DNA from: Acidocella sp.
GTDB taxonomy: Bacteria > Pseudomonadota > Alphaproteobacteria > Acetobacterales > Acetobacteraceae
Direction: 5' to 3'
Assembly (NCBI GenBank): GCA_027308685.1
Contig: DAIDEE010000042.1
Location: 1 to 64,000 of the forward strand
Length of the DNA stretch: 64,000 bases
Of the stretch, positions 47,519 through 57,683 are shown piece by piece; position 1 is the stretch's first letter; the number at the start of each line of letters is the position of its first letter. The notes below the pieces were generated by a model that saw only the letters and a program-made list of their open reading frames with translations, had not been told where the DNA came from and ran no database searches. A program made the translations under genes and the position numbers.

Positions 47519-47706
47519 TATGTCATTTTGGCGCAGTAATCGCCAAGGCGCTGAAATTTTTGTCGTAGCTCTGATGTGTAATATCTGAAAGGCAAATCAA
47601 AAAACAAAGTTGGAAGATTTCGATACATTATCTCAAATAGTGACGTTGCTCGGTTAATAATCGTACGGAGCATCATAAGTCATATAAATACCGGTGGAAA
47701 CGTCTC

Positions 47707-49527
47707 ATGAATCAAAAACTACTCAATACACTTCTGCGTGATTTTTTTGAAATTGAGGATCCTGCATTTCTTGAAACGGTCAGCGGGCAGCTTGCGTTTG
47801 TTGAACTGCCCGTGGGTGCGGCTTTGTTTCGACAGGGTGATACAGCCTCGGATGTTTATTTTTTAATTCATGGTCGTCTGCGGGTTTTGGTTGCTGGACC
47901 AGATGGTCGCGCGACACCATCGGGTGATATGACTCCGGGTGATACAGTAGGAGAGTCGGCTCTATTAAGTGACGCACCGCGTGACTCTACCATTATCGCA
48001 ATACGAAATAGCACGTTAATTCGTATGACACGCCAGCAATTTGAACAGACTTTGCAAGAACATCCAGAAGTCGCTATTTCGGTGATGCGCACCATGATGG
48101 CCCGGTCACGTGATGCAAAAACGGTGCGTCAGATTCCCACACCACCCGGAACGATCTGTATTATTCCAATTTCAGATAATATTGATGCATTGCAATTTGC
48201 TCGCGAATTTTATCAAACTCGAATTGATCTCGGTGATCATGCCACTTTGTTGCATGAGCAGGACCCCGTGGGAACTCGCTCTGCAGTCACTGATATGGAA
48301 GAGCAGCCAAGGCAAGCCCATAACAGTTTTATTATGGTGGCTGATCGTACAGTCACTGATTGGTCTCAGACGTGTATCGACCTTGCAGATGAAATTGTCT
48401 TGGTTGCCGATGCCGCAGCAAAACCTGATGTAACCGAGATTGAATTGGCACTGCCGACGAGTTCCGAATTTTGTTCTGTCGATCGTACCCTAGTCCTGCT
48501 TCACCAACCTGAAGTTCGTAGTCCATCAGGCACCGCGCTTTGGTTAAATGGGCGAACTCTCAAGCGCCATATTCACGTTCGGCGAAATAATCCCAGTGAC
48601 ATGCGCCGTTTCACTAGGCTCATTACGGGCCGTGGTGTCGGCATCGTGCTCTCAGGCGGTGGTGCAAGGGGGCTCGCGCATATTGGCGTATTAGATGGCT
48701 TGGCAGAAGCTGGAATAGAAATTGACATTGTTGGTGGCACCAGCATCGGGTCAATCATTGGAACATTGTATGCCATGGAAATACGCGGCGCTGCAATGCG
48801 TGACGCTGCAAAGCGGGCTTTCATCGACGGGGGCAATCCAGTAGGAGATTATAATATCTTGCCCTTCGTTTCAATCTCGCGTGGCGAGCGGGCGCGTCGG
48901 GTTAATGAGTCAGTGGTCGATGAGGTCTTGGGCCGGCACGCTGGAATTGAAGATTGTTGGATAAATCTATTCATGATCGCAGCAGATTATTCCGCATCAA
49001 CTGAGGCGGTATTGTGCCAAGGCCCTCTGGTAAAATCGTTACTCGCTAGCTACGCAATACCTGGTATCTTGCCTCCCATTGTCATTGATACCCACTTATA
49101 TATTGATGGTGGCACCGTTAATAATTTACCTATCGATGTCATGGAACGCCAAGGAGTTGGTCAGATTATCGCGGTGGATGTGCTCTCGGAGACCGTGCAT
49201 ACATATGATTTCGAGAGGGTTCCATCACAGACAACAATGCTGTTGTATAAGTTAGGTCGTATGCTGGGCAGGCGACCAAAGCACCGGGTTCCAGGCATCA
49301 CTGAAATTATGCTGAAATCCAGCTTTATTAACGCAATCGTTCGGCAACGTTACCTGCGTGATCGCGCCGATTTGAATATAGCGCCGGCACTTTCTCGAAT
49401 TAGATTTTTGGATTGGAAAAAGTTGGATTTGTCGATCGAGGGGGGTTTAGCGACAACCCGTAGCCAGATTGCCGCCCTCAGTGCCGATGCGTTAGCGCGG
49501 ATACGCGGTAAGATATCATTAGAGTAA
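47707..49527 (+). CDS. Cyclic-nucleotide-binding patatin-like phospholipase (NTE family)
   Basis: A 606-residue protein. The N-terminal domain (~15-130) is a cNMP-binding barrel (LFRQGDTASDVYFLIHGRL, PGDTVGESALLSDAPRDS). A middle Rossmann-like segment (~145-285) resembles the linker of neuropathy-target-esterase homologues. The patatin domain (~305-480) has the oxyanion loop GGGARGLAHIG, nucleophile motif GGTSIGS and the Asp of YIDGGTVNNLP, so the Ser-Asp dyad is intact. It should hydrolyse phospholipids or lysophospholipids under control of a nucleotide or ligand. It stands alone, not in an operon with its neighbours. Confidence 0.9.
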   Translation: MNQKLLNTLLRDFFEIEDPAFLETVSGQLAFVELPVGAALFRQGDTASDVYFLIHGRLRVLVAGPDGRATPSGDMTPGDTVGESALLSDAPRDSTIIAIRNSTLIRMTRQQFEQTLQEHPEVAISVMRTMMARSRDAKTVRQIPTPPGTICIIPISDNIDALQFAREFYQTRIDLGDHATLLHEQDPVGTRSAVTDMEEQPRQAHNSFIMVADRTVTDWSQTCIDLADEIVLVADAAAKPDVTEIELALPTSSEFCSVDRTLVLLHQPEVRSPSGTALWLNGRTLKRHIHVRRNNPSDMRRFTRLITGRGVGIVLSGGGARGLAHIGVLDGLAEAGIEIDIVGGTSIGSIIGTLYAMEIRGAAMRDAAKRAFIDGGNPVGDYNILPFVSISRGERARRVNESVVDEVLGRHAGIEDCWINLFMIAADYSASTEAVLCQGPLVKSLLASYAIPGILPPIVIDTHLYIDGGTVNNLPIDVMERQGVGQIIAVDVLSETVHTYDFERVPSQTTMLLYKLGRMLGRRPKHRVPGITEIMLKSSFINAIVRQRYLRDRADLNIAPALSRIRFLDWKKLDLSIEGGLATTRSQIAALSADALARIRGKISLE

Positions 49528-49668
49528 TTCCTCCGCGTCATTGGTCACGGCACATTATGCGGTGAACCAAAATTTCAAAAGATGTGTTCATCATCACGTA
49601 TCGGATCCGACGGTATTATGGCTTGGTACAGTCTGGTCAGATGGTCTAAAATTTTGGTTGGATTCCCG

Positions 49669-50460
49669 CTAAAATATGGCTCCATGCCGGTGACCGCGAC
49701 GACGCAACTTAATCAGTTCGGCGACGATTGAAAACGCGATCTCATCGGGCGTAATGGCACCCAGGTCTAATCCTGCTGGCGCATGCAGGCTGGCCAGACG
49801 GTTTCCTGAAATACCGGAGTCTTTAAGTTTCGCTGTCAGTACAGCTGCTTTTTTTTGTGAAGCGACCAAGGCGATATAGTTACACTCGATGTTCATGGCG
49901 GCCGTAAGTGCGGCATAGTCGCCCGCACCTTGAGTGGCAATCACGATGTAATTCACGGGATGTGGTAAATCAATTAAATGCAAATCTTCTGCAAGACAAT
50001 CATCTACTGCGGAAATATAAAATCCCATTCGTGAGGCAATTTCGGCTAAGGCCACAGCGACCGGTGATGCGCCATAAATTGCCAAGTGCGGCTTTGGCAA
50101 ATAAGGCTCAATGAAGATATCCATAGTACCTTTGCTTGGACAGGCATTTTTGGCAAACTGTATGCCGTCTTTTGCATCACCTGATCGCACACCTTGCGCG
50201 GTTAGAACATCTTCAGGTTGAACACTGAGCAAGCGTGGCTGGCCGTCCGCCAAACATGCGGCAGCGGCTTTGAGTACCGCGGAACGTGCGCAGCCACCGC
50301 CAATCCATCCGCCGGAGATCGCGCCATTAGCGCCTATCAAGGCCTTGGCGCCTGCTTTGGCTGCGGTAGCGGCTACAGTGCGTACCACAGTAGCTATGGC
50401 GAAGGACTCACCTTTAGCCTTCATGCCGTTCGCGATTTCCAGAATATTTTCAAGCTGCAT
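49669..50460 (-). CDS. coxF: XdhC/CoxF-family molybdenum cofactor maturation protein
   Basis: A 263-residue protein. N-terminal XdhC domain with AIATVVRTVAATAAKAGAKALI and GGWIGGGCARSAV (the conserved Cys probably handles cofactor sulfuration), and a C-terminal Rossmann domain (PHLAIYGASPVAVALAEIASRMGF, HAPAGLDLGAITPDEIAFSIVAEL). XdhC/CoxF proteins bind and help insert sulfurated Mo cofactor in xanthine dehydrogenase and CO dehydrogenase. The ATG at 50460 has GGAG upstream; one six codons earlier is possible. It is the last gene of the cox cluster and overlaps mocA. Confidence 0.9.
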   Translation of the reverse strand: MQLENILEIANGMKAKGESFAIATVVRTVAATAAKAGAKALIGANGAISGGWIGGGCARSAVLKAAAACLADGQPRLLSVQPEDVLTAQGVRSGDAKDGIQFAKNACPSKGTMDIFIEPYLPKPHLAIYGASPVAVALAEIASRMGFYISAVDDCLAEDLHLIDLPHPVNYIVIATQGAGDYAALTAAMNIECNYIALVASQKKAAVLTAKLKDSGISGNRLASLHAPAGLDLGAITPDEIAFSIVAELIKLRRRGHRHGAIF

Positions 50461-51088
50461 CGTGGGAGCTTTCTCCATTATGATGCGCGGTAAAATGGGC
50501 GATGAGTGCAGCATAGTCGGCTGGGTTATCGCAGTCTGTAGTAAATGATTTAAAGGGAAACTCCATACGCGCAACATCCGCACCATTGGTTTCTATCAGG
50601 CGGCGGCATCCTATATTCACACCGCCCGAGACCACATGTGGGATAAAATGAGCAGCGAAGATAATGGGGTTACCGCGTTGACCGTTATGAAATGGAACCA
50701 GAATGGAGCGGTCGCAAGTGGTATAGGCGGCGATGAGGCTTTGCAAATCTGCTGGTTTCAGCAGCGCCTGGTCGCCGGGTATAATCATAACGGCGTGGCA
50801 ATACTCATGCAGAGATTTAACCCCGGCGGCCACCGAGCTAGGCTGGCCGCTGGTGTAATCCGCATTACAGACAAACCTCACATCCAGCCCGGCCAATGCC
50901 TCTTGCACCGCCTCGGCGGCAAATCCGGTGACGATGATTGTTTCTACCGGCGCAACGCCCAGCACGGCCTCTACGGTACGCCGCACCAAGGGCTCGCCTG
51001 CGACATCAAGGGTAAGTTTATGTGCCCCTTCCATGCGGGTGGACATACCCGCTGCCAGCACCACCGCCGAGATCAGAGGCTTACTCAT
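50450..51088 (-). CDS. mocA: Molybdenum cofactor cytidylyltransferase (MocA-like)
   Basis: A 212-residue nucleotidyltransferase with the signature VVLAAGMSTRMEGAHKLTLDVAGEPLV and MIIPGDQALLKPADLQSLI. MocA enzymes join CTP to molybdopterin to give the cytosine dinucleotide that CO dehydrogenase requires. Its location inside the cox operon supports CTP over GTP (MobA). It overlaps coxE by four bases (ATGA) and coxF by 11. Confidence 0.88.
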   Translation of the reverse strand: MSKPLISAVVLAAGMSTRMEGAHKLTLDVAGEPLVRRTVEAVLGVAPVETIIVTGFAAEAVQEALAGLDVRFVCNADYTSGQPSSVAAGVKSLHEYCHAVMIIPGDQALLKPADLQSLIAAYTTCDRSILVPFHNGQRGNPIIFAAHFIPHVVSGGVNIGCRRLIETNGADVARMEFPFKSFTTDCDNPADYAALIAHFTAHHNGESSHDAA

Positions 51089-52233
51089 AGCACATCCATA
51101 ATGGCTGAAAATGTCGTATCTAAACTGGCAAGGTCGTGCCCGGCGGCAAACAGGTCCAGATGTGGCAAGGCTTCGGCCATGCCACGTGCGGTGGGGGCGT
51201 AGCCTGGTTGGGCCTTGAGCGGATTCAGCCAGATGAGGCGTTTCGCCCGTCTTGCCAACGATGTCATCTCGCGTTCCAGCATACCGGCCTCACCGGTATC
51301 GTAGCCATCACTGACAATAATAACGGCGGTGCGCCCATGCACCAGCCGGCCTGCGTGCTGACGGTTGAAGGCCGCAATACAATCGCCAATGCGCGTGCCA
51401 CCGGCCCAGCCCGCTGAGAGGATAGCCAGGCGTTCCTGTGCGCGCCAAGGGTCGGGGTCGGTAAGAGCTTCTGAGATAGGCGTCAGGTGGGTGTGGTAGA
51501 GAAACACATGAATGTCTGAAAGTTCGGCAGCCAAAGCGCGGGCCACGCGCAAATAGAAAAAACTATAGAGCGACATGGAGCGGCTGACATCAAGTAACAA
51601 AACCAACCGTGGCCGCACCCGGCGAGGGGCGATGTAACTCAAGCGGGCAGGGGCGCCGCCAGCCCCCACACTGCGTCGCAAAGTGCGACGCAAATCCAGC
51701 CGTCTGCCGACTTTATCCGCTGTCTCCCGGCGGGTTTTCAAACGTTGCAACCGGCGGGCAAAGCGGCGGATGACAGCCTCGATGGCGCGGGTTTGCTCGG
51801 GCTGAGTCAGGCTGCTGAAATCGGCGGTTTCCATTGAGGGAGCTGCACTGGCACCTTCCTTGGTGGCGCGGTCATCGCCACTGGCCCCGGCTTCGTCCAT
51901 TCCCGTTTGCAGTACCGGCCCAGCTTTGCCACCAGCAGCCTCGTTGGCCGTATCGCGCTCTATCTGCCCAGCACCGCCTGTGCGAGTTTCTACCAATTTC
52001 TGACGGTTCGGCTTTTGCCAATATGAGTCAAATAAATCATCAAACCGATGCCACTCATCGACGCGGGCGCATAGCAAACCCCGCCAGCCATCGCGCAGTA
52101 ATTTTGGCTTCAACACGCCAAGCTGTTCAGCCACGCGCATTGTGTCGCCGGCCTCATCAATCCCCACCGCAAAGCCGTTTTCGCGCAAGATGGCTACAAA
52201 CCCGGTGATCTTGGCGGTGAGGATCGTCTCCAT
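51085..52233 (-). CDS. coxE: CoxE-like VWA-domain protein
   Basis: A 382-residue protein with a C-terminal von Willebrand A domain. The MIDAS motif is DVSRSMS within RPRLVLLLDVSRSMSLYSFFYLRVA, and IIVSDGYDTGE follows. The middle is a low-complexity stretch rich in Gly, Ala and Asp (~95-150). CoxE partners the AAA+ protein CoxD to mature the Cu-Mo site of CO dehydrogenase. The ATG at 52233, four bases after the coxD stop, gives the standard length. Confidence 0.9.
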   Translation of the reverse strand: METILTAKITGFVAILRENGFAVGIDEAGDTMRVAEQLGVLKPKLLRDGWRGLLCARVDEWHRFDDLFDSYWQKPNRQKLVETRTGGAGQIERDTANEAAGGKAGPVLQTGMDEAGASGDDRATKEGASAAPSMETADFSSLTQPEQTRAIEAVIRRFARRLQRLKTRRETADKVGRRLDLRRTLRRSVGAGGAPARLSYIAPRRVRPRLVLLLDVSRSMSLYSFFYLRVARALAAELSDIHVFLYHTHLTPISEALTDPDPWRAQERLAILSAGWAGGTRIGDCIAAFNRQHAGRLVHGRTAVIIVSDGYDTGEAGMLEREMTSLARRAKRLIWLNPLKAQPGYAPTARGMAEALPHLDLFAAGHDLASLDTTFSAIMDVL

Positions 52234-52237
52234 GCGG

Positions 52238-53125
52238 CTACCCTGCCGCCGCAACCAGGCGGCTGATGGTGGTGTGGTCCATCGCGAGCACATCCTCGCG
52301 GGTTTTCAGCAAGGTGGCGAGCGAATCCACAATCTGCTCAGCCCCGGCGTCATCAAGTGTGCTGATCCCCATGCCCAGCAGGGCGGCGGCCCAGTCCAAT
52401 GTTTCTGCAATGCCGGGTTTTTTCTTCAAATCAAAGCGCCGCAGGCTTTGCGCGAACTCCACAATCTGCCCCGCCAGCTTTCGGCTTAACGAAGGCAGAC
52501 GGGTTTGTACGATGGCAAGCTCTTTCTCGAAGCTCGGGTAATCGAGGAAATGATACAAGCAGCGTCGCCGAAGCGCATCGGATAAATCGCGCGTGCCGTT
52601 GGAGGTTAGTACCACAAAGGGAATTGTCTGCGCGGTGATCGTGCCCATTTCCGGGATACTCACCTGATAATCCGAAAGTAATTCGAGCAAAAATGCTTCA
52701 AAGGCGGCGTCAGCTCGGTCGATCTCATCGATGAGCAATACCGGGGAAATGGGTTGCGTCAGCGCTTCCAGTAAGGGCCGCTTGAGCAGATATTTGGCGC
52801 TGAACAACTCATTATCATCAAGCGCTGCTGCACCAGAGGATTCCGCGCGTTTAATGGCCAGCAATTGGCGTTGGTAGTTCCACTCATACAGGGCGTTGTA
52901 TGTATCCAACCCTTCATAGCATTGCAGGCGAATCAGCTTAGTGTTGCGCACCTTCGCCAGCGCCTTTGCCACTTCGGTTTTGCCGGTACCAGGGTCGCCT
53001 TCAATGAGCAGCGGACGGCTGATGCTTTCCATCAGCAGCATGGTGACGGTCAGATTCCGCTCGGCCACATAGCCGGCCTGTGCGAGTTGGGTTTGCAGGC
53101 CGGCAGTGGCGTTTCGTTGGTCCAT
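52238..53125 (-). CDS. coxD: CoxD-like AAA+ ATPase (MoxR family)
   Basis: A 295-residue MoxR-type ATPase: Walker A EGDPGTGKTEVAKAL, Walker B PVLLIDEIDRAD, and sensor LTSNGTRDLSDALRRRC. In Oligotropha, CoxD is needed to introduce sulfur and copper into the CO dehydrogenase active site. It is directly followed by coxE, the usual MoxR-VWA pair. Confidence 0.93.
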   Translation of the reverse strand: MDQRNATAGLQTQLAQAGYVAERNLTVTMLLMESISRPLLIEGDPGTGKTEVAKALAKVRNTKLIRLQCYEGLDTYNALYEWNYQRQLLAIKRAESSGAAALDDNELFSAKYLLKRPLLEALTQPISPVLLIDEIDRADAAFEAFLLELLSDYQVSIPEMGTITAQTIPFVVLTSNGTRDLSDALRRRCLYHFLDYPSFEKELAIVQTRLPSLSRKLAGQIVEFAQSLRRFDLKKKPGIAETLDWAAALLGMGISTLDDAGAEQIVDSLATLLKTREDVLAMDHTTISRLVAAAG

Positions 53126-53135
53126 AACCTGCGGC

Positions 53136-53723
53136 TCAGCCGGTCTTGGGGCGGCCGAACAGCCCGGCGATGAAGTCCTTCAAGATCGCCCAAGCGAAGG
53201 ACAGTGCATTGAACTTGGCTTCAACCGTCGGCGTCGCTGTGGTTGTTCCGCTGGCCACATCGGTTTTCAAAGCCTCAGCCTTGGCAAGCACATTATCAAA
53301 AAATATTTTCAACAACTGGTCCGTTACCGTACCCATCATGCGCGAGCCAAACGCGGCGACCTTGCCGGTAACATTCACCACCGAAACGCCGGATAATTCG
53401 CAAGTGCCTACCCCTGTTTCCTTTACAGCCGCATTCAAATCCAGTGATGCACCAGACCCACCGCCGGTATCCGCTCCTTTGCCAATCACATGAATGGTGC
53501 GGGCCACAGGGTCCATCGCCACCACTTCGAGCTCACCTTTGAATGACACGGTAGCAGGGCCAAGCTTGACAGTGATGACCCCCTTATAATGCGTAGCATC
53601 GACCCGTTCGGTGATTTTGGCACCCGGCATACAGGCTGCCATCTCCTCGATGTTTTCAACCAAGCTCCAACCGGCCGCAGCGGCGACCGGCAGAGCGAGG
53701 CTTTTTTCCAACTCAACTTTCAT
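53136..53723 (-). CDS. coxG: CoxG, SRPBCC-fold membrane-recruiting protein
   Basis: A 195-residue protein with an N-terminal CoxG/SRPBCC domain (~1-150: WSLVENIEEMAACMPGAKITERVD, YKGVITVKLGPATVSFKGE) and a C-terminal amphipathic tail. CoxG tethers CO dehydrogenase to the membrane and may move quinone or lipid. It sits between coxL and coxD. In Oligotropha it comes after coxF, so the order differs here. The start is five bases after the coxL stop. Confidence 0.92.
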   Translation of the reverse strand: MKVELEKSLALPVAAAAGWSLVENIEEMAACMPGAKITERVDATHYKGVITVKLGPATVSFKGELEVVAMDPVARTIHVIGKGADTGGGSGASLDLNAAVKETGVGTCELSGVSVVNVTGKVAAFGSRMMGTVTDQLLKIFFDNVLAKAEALKTDVASGTTTATPTVEAKFNALSFAWAILKDFIAGLFGRPKTG

Positions 53724-53727
53724 ATAC

Positions 53728-56139
53728 TCAAATTCCTAGTGATTGCGCGTGCTGCCATACGCGGTAGCTATTGTACGGCATGTTGAAATGGGTGGTACCC
53801 AGATGCGCGAAGGCATCCACCATCGCGCTGGAAAAACAGGGGATGGAGCCCACATGAGGAGATTCCGCGACCCCCTTGGCACCAATGGGATGATGCGGTG
53901 ATGGCGTAACAGTAAAGTCGGTTTCCCAATGCGGGGTTTCCATCGAGGTGGGCAGGAAGTAATCCATCAAGGTGCCGCCCAGCACGTTGCCTTGTTCATC
54001 GTAGGGCAACTCCTGACCCATGGCGACGGCAAAACCTTCTGTGAGGCCGCCATGAATCTGCCCTTCAATAATCATCGGGTTGATCCGCGTGCCGCAATCG
54101 TCAAGCGCATAGAAGCGCCGCACTTTGGTTTCGCCGGTTTTTTTCGTCACATCCAGTACGCATAAATACGCGCCGAAGGGAAAAGTGAAGTTGGGTGGGT
54201 CGTAATAATCCACGGCTTCCAGCCCCATCTCCATACCTTCCGGCACATTGTTATAAGCAGCCCAGGCGATTTCCTTCATGCTCTTAGTTTTGGCAGGATT
54301 ACCTTTCACCTTGAACTGATCAAGATCGAATTCAAGATCATCGGGCGAGACTTCCAATAAATGCGCGGCAATTTTGCGAGCCTTTTCGCGTATTTTACGG
54401 CTGGCGCGCGCCACGGCGGCGCCGGCCACCGGGGTTGACCGTGAACCGTAGGTGCCAAGCCCGTAGGGGGCGGTTGAAGTATCACCCTCCTCGACCGCGA
54501 TCTGCGATGCCGCGATGCCGGATTCTGAAGCGATGATCTGCGCATAGGTGGTCTGGTGGCCCTGACCCTGACTGATCGTTCCCATGCGTGCAATCGCCGA
54601 ACCATCCGGATGCACCCGGATTTCGCAGCTATCGAACATGCCGATGCCAAGAATATCGCATGATTTAGATGGTCCAGCCCCAACGATTTCAGTGAAGGTG
54701 GTGATCCCGATGCCCATCAGGGTCGGGCAGTTTGGGTCGGCGCGTTTTTGCGCTTGCTCGGCCCGCAGCGCCTTATAGTCAACCGCGTCCAGCACCTTGT
54801 CCAACGCCGGCAAATAATTGCCAGAGTCAAATTCCAGCCCGAGCGGCGTAAGATAAGGGAATTGCTCATGCTTGATGAAATTGCGTTTGCGTATTTCAGC
54901 TTTGTCGATGCCCAGTTTCTGTGCGAGCACATCGATCATCCGCTCGACGAGATACACCGCCTCAGTTACCCGAAACGAGCAGCGATACGCCACGCCGCCG
55001 GGGAACTTATTGGTATAAACACCATCTACGGAAACATGGGCGTTGGGAATGTCATAGGAACCCGTGCAGACATGGAACATCCCCGCCGGCCATTTAGTGG
55101 GGTCGGCGCAGGCATCAAACGCGCCATGGTCGGCGGTCACATTCACCCGCAGCGCTTTGATCCTACCATTTTTGTCAGCGGCCAATTCGCCGCTCATCCA
55201 GTAATCCCGCGCGAAGGCAGTGGTGGTGAGATTTTCTGAACGTGATTCAATCCATTTTACCGGCCGCCCAAGCACAATGGAAGCCACAATGGCACACACG
55301 TAACCCGGATACACGCCAACTTTGTTGCCGAAGCCACCGCCAATGTCAGGCGAGATAATGCGGATTTTTGACTCAGGGATGCTAGAGAGCATACCAACCA
55401 CCGTACGCACGACATGCGGCGCTTGGCTGGTAATCCATACAGTCAAATCGCCCCTGATGGCATCATAACTCGCTACCGAACCGCAGGTTTCCAGCGGGCA
55501 GTGGTGCACGCGCGGATAGTGCATATCCTGCGCGACCGTTACCTCGGCATCGGAGAAAGCACGGTCGGTTTTATCCTTATCGCCAATTTGCCAGTTGAAA
55601 ATATGGTTGTGGTGTTTACGCGCTCCATGTGCGCCCACATCCTTGCCGTCCAAGTCCGGGCGGATCACCGGCGCATCAGGGGCCAATGCCTTGAATGGGT
55701 CCACAATGACAGGAAGTTCTTCGTAATCCACTTCCACGAGTTCAGCAGCATCGGCAGCGATGTAGCGATCATCTGCCACCACGAATGCCACTTCCTGGTT
55801 TTGGAAGCTAACGTGACCATCAGCCAGCACCGCTTGCACATCGCCGGCCAAAGTAGGCATCCAATGCAGTTTCAGCGGCTTCAAATCCTCGGCAGTAAGC
55901 ACCGCATGAACGCCCGGATAGGCCTTGGCCTTGGAGGTATCAATGGAATTGATTTTAGCGTGGGCATAGGGGCTGCGTACCATCACGGCAAACAACATGC
56001 CGGGCAGCTTAATGTCATCGACATAATTACCTTTGCCCTGAATAAAGCGCGGGTCTTCGCGGCGTTTACGCGAGCAGCCAATGCCTTCAAGCTTTTCTAA
56101 ACGCCCTTGATTTTCAACATTCTGATCCATGTTCGTCAA
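53728..56139 (-). CDS. coxL: Aerobic CO dehydrogenase large subunit, form I
   Basis: An 803-residue molybdenum subunit that oxidises CO to CO2. The active-site loop is VAYRCSFR with Cys387, the diagnostic AYxCSFR of form I enzymes; it corresponds to Cys388 that bridges copper in Oligotropha. Cofactor-binding stretches include PDIGGGFGNKVGVYPGY, the MGTISQGQGHQTTYAQI segment and the C-terminal GAKGVAESPHVGS with the catalytic Glu. Length matches true CoxL (about 800-810). Form II proteins have AYRGAGR instead, so CO is the expected substrate. Confidence 0.97.
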   Translation of the reverse strand: MTNMDQNVENQGRLEKLEGIGCSRKRREDPRFIQGKGNYVDDIKLPGMLFAVMVRSPYAHAKINSIDTSKAKAYPGVHAVLTAEDLKPLKLHWMPTLAGDVQAVLADGHVSFQNQEVAFVVADDRYIAADAAELVEVDYEELPVIVDPFKALAPDAPVIRPDLDGKDVGAHGARKHHNHIFNWQIGDKDKTDRAFSDAEVTVAQDMHYPRVHHCPLETCGSVASYDAIRGDLTVWITSQAPHVVRTVVGMLSSIPESKIRIISPDIGGGFGNKVGVYPGYVCAIVASIVLGRPVKWIESRSENLTTTAFARDYWMSGELAADKNGRIKALRVNVTADHGAFDACADPTKWPAGMFHVCTGSYDIPNAHVSVDGVYTNKFPGGVAYRCSFRVTEAVYLVERMIDVLAQKLGIDKAEIRKRNFIKHEQFPYLTPLGLEFDSGNYLPALDKVLDAVDYKALRAEQAQKRADPNCPTLMGIGITTFTEIVGAGPSKSCDILGIGMFDSCEIRVHPDGSAIARMGTISQGQGHQTTYAQIIASESGIAASQIAVEEGDTSTAPYGLGTYGSRSTPVAGAAVARASRKIREKARKIAAHLLEVSPDDLEFDLDQFKVKGNPAKTKSMKEIAWAAYNNVPEGMEMGLEAVDYYDPPNFTFPFGAYLCVLDVTKKTGETKVRRFYALDDCGTRINPMIIEGQIHGGLTEGFAVAMGQELPYDEQGNVLGGTLMDYFLPTSMETPHWETDFTVTPSPHHPIGAKGVAESPHVGSIPCFSSAMVDAFAHLGTTHFNMPYNSYRVWQHAQSLGI

Positions 56140-56145
56140 TCCTAT

Positions 56146-56667
56146 TTAAGCGCTGAGTTCAGCCATGAGAGGGTGCGAAGTCGTGACAGTTTCGCCGCGC
56201 ATTTTGGCAGCGGCGTACTGAATCGCTTTCACGATATTCTGATAGCCGGTGCAACGGCATAAATTCCCAGCCATCCAGAAACGAATGTCTTCCTCGGTGG
56301 GGCTGGGGTTTTCCTGCAACAGTCGGTAAGCGCGGGTGATCATACCTGGCGTACAGAAGCCGCATTGTAGCCCGTGCTCTTGGGTAAAACCTTCCTGCAA
56401 TGGATGCAGCACGCCGCCTTTGGCAAAGCCCTCGATGGTGAGAAGTTCCGAGCCCTCGCATTGCACGGTTAATACCGTGCAGGATTTTACCGAAGCCCCG
56501 TCAATATCAACGGTGCAAGCGCCACAATGCGAGGTCTCGCAGCCGATATGCGGGCCAGTGATGGAAAGTTTATCCCGAAGCGTATGGATCAGCAACTCAC
56601 GCGGCTCGACCATCACATCAGTGGACGCGCCATTCAGCTTAAAATTAACGATGGTTTTTTTGGACAT
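56146..56667 (-). CDS. coxS: CO dehydrogenase small iron-sulfur subunit
   Basis: A 173-residue protein with two [2Fe-2S] clusters. The plant-type ligands are [11 protein letters not shown] and a later Cys, and the helical-domain ligands are QCGFCTPG and NLCRCTGYQ. It moves electrons from the Mo site to the CoxM flavin. The start at 56667 is taken at the MSKKTIVNF methionine behind a short alternative start. It lies 11 bases after coxM. Confidence 0.96.
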   Translation of the reverse strand: MSKKTIVNFKLNGASTDVMVEPRELLIHTLRDKLSITGPHIGCETSHCGACTVDIDGASVKSCTVLTVQCEGSELLTIEGFAKGGVLHPLQEGFTQEHGLQCGFCTPGMITRAYRLLQENPSPTEEDIRFWMAGNLCRCTGYQNIVKAIQYAAAKMRGETVTTSHPLMAELSA

Positions 56668-56678
56668 TTTTATCTCCC

Positions 56679-57545
56679 TTATATGGCGCAACGGGCGGCA
56701 GCGGTGCGCAAGGCGCGTTCCACCATCTGCCCGGCCATGGCGGTTTTATATGCCTCATCGCCGCGCAAATCCGGCGTTGGGTCACAAATTTTCATCGCCA
56801 ATGCGGCGGCGTGGCCAATGGCGGCTTCATCGATGGTTTTGCCCACCAGCGAGGCTGCGGCGTCGCCGGCCAACAGGGCGGTTGGCCCCACATTGGTTAA
56901 AGCGATACGGGCTTGCACGCACACGCTATTTTTCACCTGCACCACGGCGGCGGCTGCGGCCGTGGCATAATCGCCAGTCTTGCGTTTCAGTTTGGCATAG
57001 CTCGAACCTGTACCGGCGGGCGGCAAGGGCAACCGGATTTGCGTCATCACCTCGCCGGGGGTGAGAGCCGTATCATACAGGCCATGGAAAAATTCGCTGG
57101 CTTTCACCAACCGCTCGCCATGGGCACCAGCAAGAACAAAAGTGGCATCCATGGCCATCATCACCGCCGGATGGTCATTGCCTGGGTCACCATGTGAAAT
57201 ATCGCCGCCGAGCGTGCCCTTATAGCGCACTTGCGGGTCAGCAATCTGGCGTGCCACCTCAGCCAGCAGGGGGAGATGCTTAGCCAGCAGCGTCGAGAAG
57301 ATCAGCTCATTTTCGGTGGTCATGGCCCCGATGTGAATTTCCCCCCCAACCAAGGCGATGCCTTTGAGTTCCGCAACTTTGCGCAGGTCAATCAAATGCC
57401 CCGGTCCGGCAAAACGCAATTTCATCATGGGCAGCAAGCTATGGCCGCCGGCGAGCAATTTCGCCTCGTCCCCATACTGCCCAAGCAGCGCGATCACCTC
57501 TGGCAGGGCGGTCGGCGCGTGATATTCAAATGGACGTGGAATCAT
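56679..57545 (-). CDS. coxM: CO dehydrogenase medium FAD subunit
   Basis: A 288-residue flavoprotein. FAD pyrophosphate-binding motifs are [15 protein letters not shown] (~35-49) and [14 protein letters not shown] (~112-125), followed by the C-terminal CODH-flavoprotein domain. It passes electrons to the quinone pool. It is the first gene of the cox operon, with a GAGGGGGAAG ribosome binding site. The order M-S-L matches Oligotropha. Confidence 0.95.
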   Translation of the reverse strand: MIPRPFEYHAPTALPEVIALLGQYGDEAKLLAGGHSLLPMMKLRFAGPGHLIDLRKVAELKGIALVGGEIHIGAMTTENELIFSTLLAKHLPLLAEVARQIADPQVRYKGTLGGDISHGDPGNDHPAVMMAMDATFVLAGAHGERLVKASEFFHGLYDTALTPGEVMTQIRLPLPPAGTGSSYAKLKRKTGDYATAAAAAVVQVKNSVCVQARIALTNVGPTALLAGDAAASLVGKTIDEAAIGHAAALAMKICDPTPDLRGDEAYKTAMAGQMVERALRTAAARCAI

Positions 57546-57683
57546 TTTTCTTCCCCCTCGTGTTTTCTCTCACTTTGCGGACTGCGCCTTGGAACACAGC
57601 CGAACAAAGGGCACCTGATTTAAGCCAGGCACCGTTCATAAGGTACGCTAAGCGTCTCGTGGGAGGGGGGGCAATAAACAATG

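Larger units (their letters stand above)
47321..47706. other. Intergenic region with a long palindrome and a promoter
   Basis: This 386-base gap between the RND gene and the patatin gene holds no open frame of note. It contains a perfect 16-base-pair palindrome (47401-47435) and a sigma70-like promoter candidate (47491-47518). The rest is AT-rich. Confidence 0.5.
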
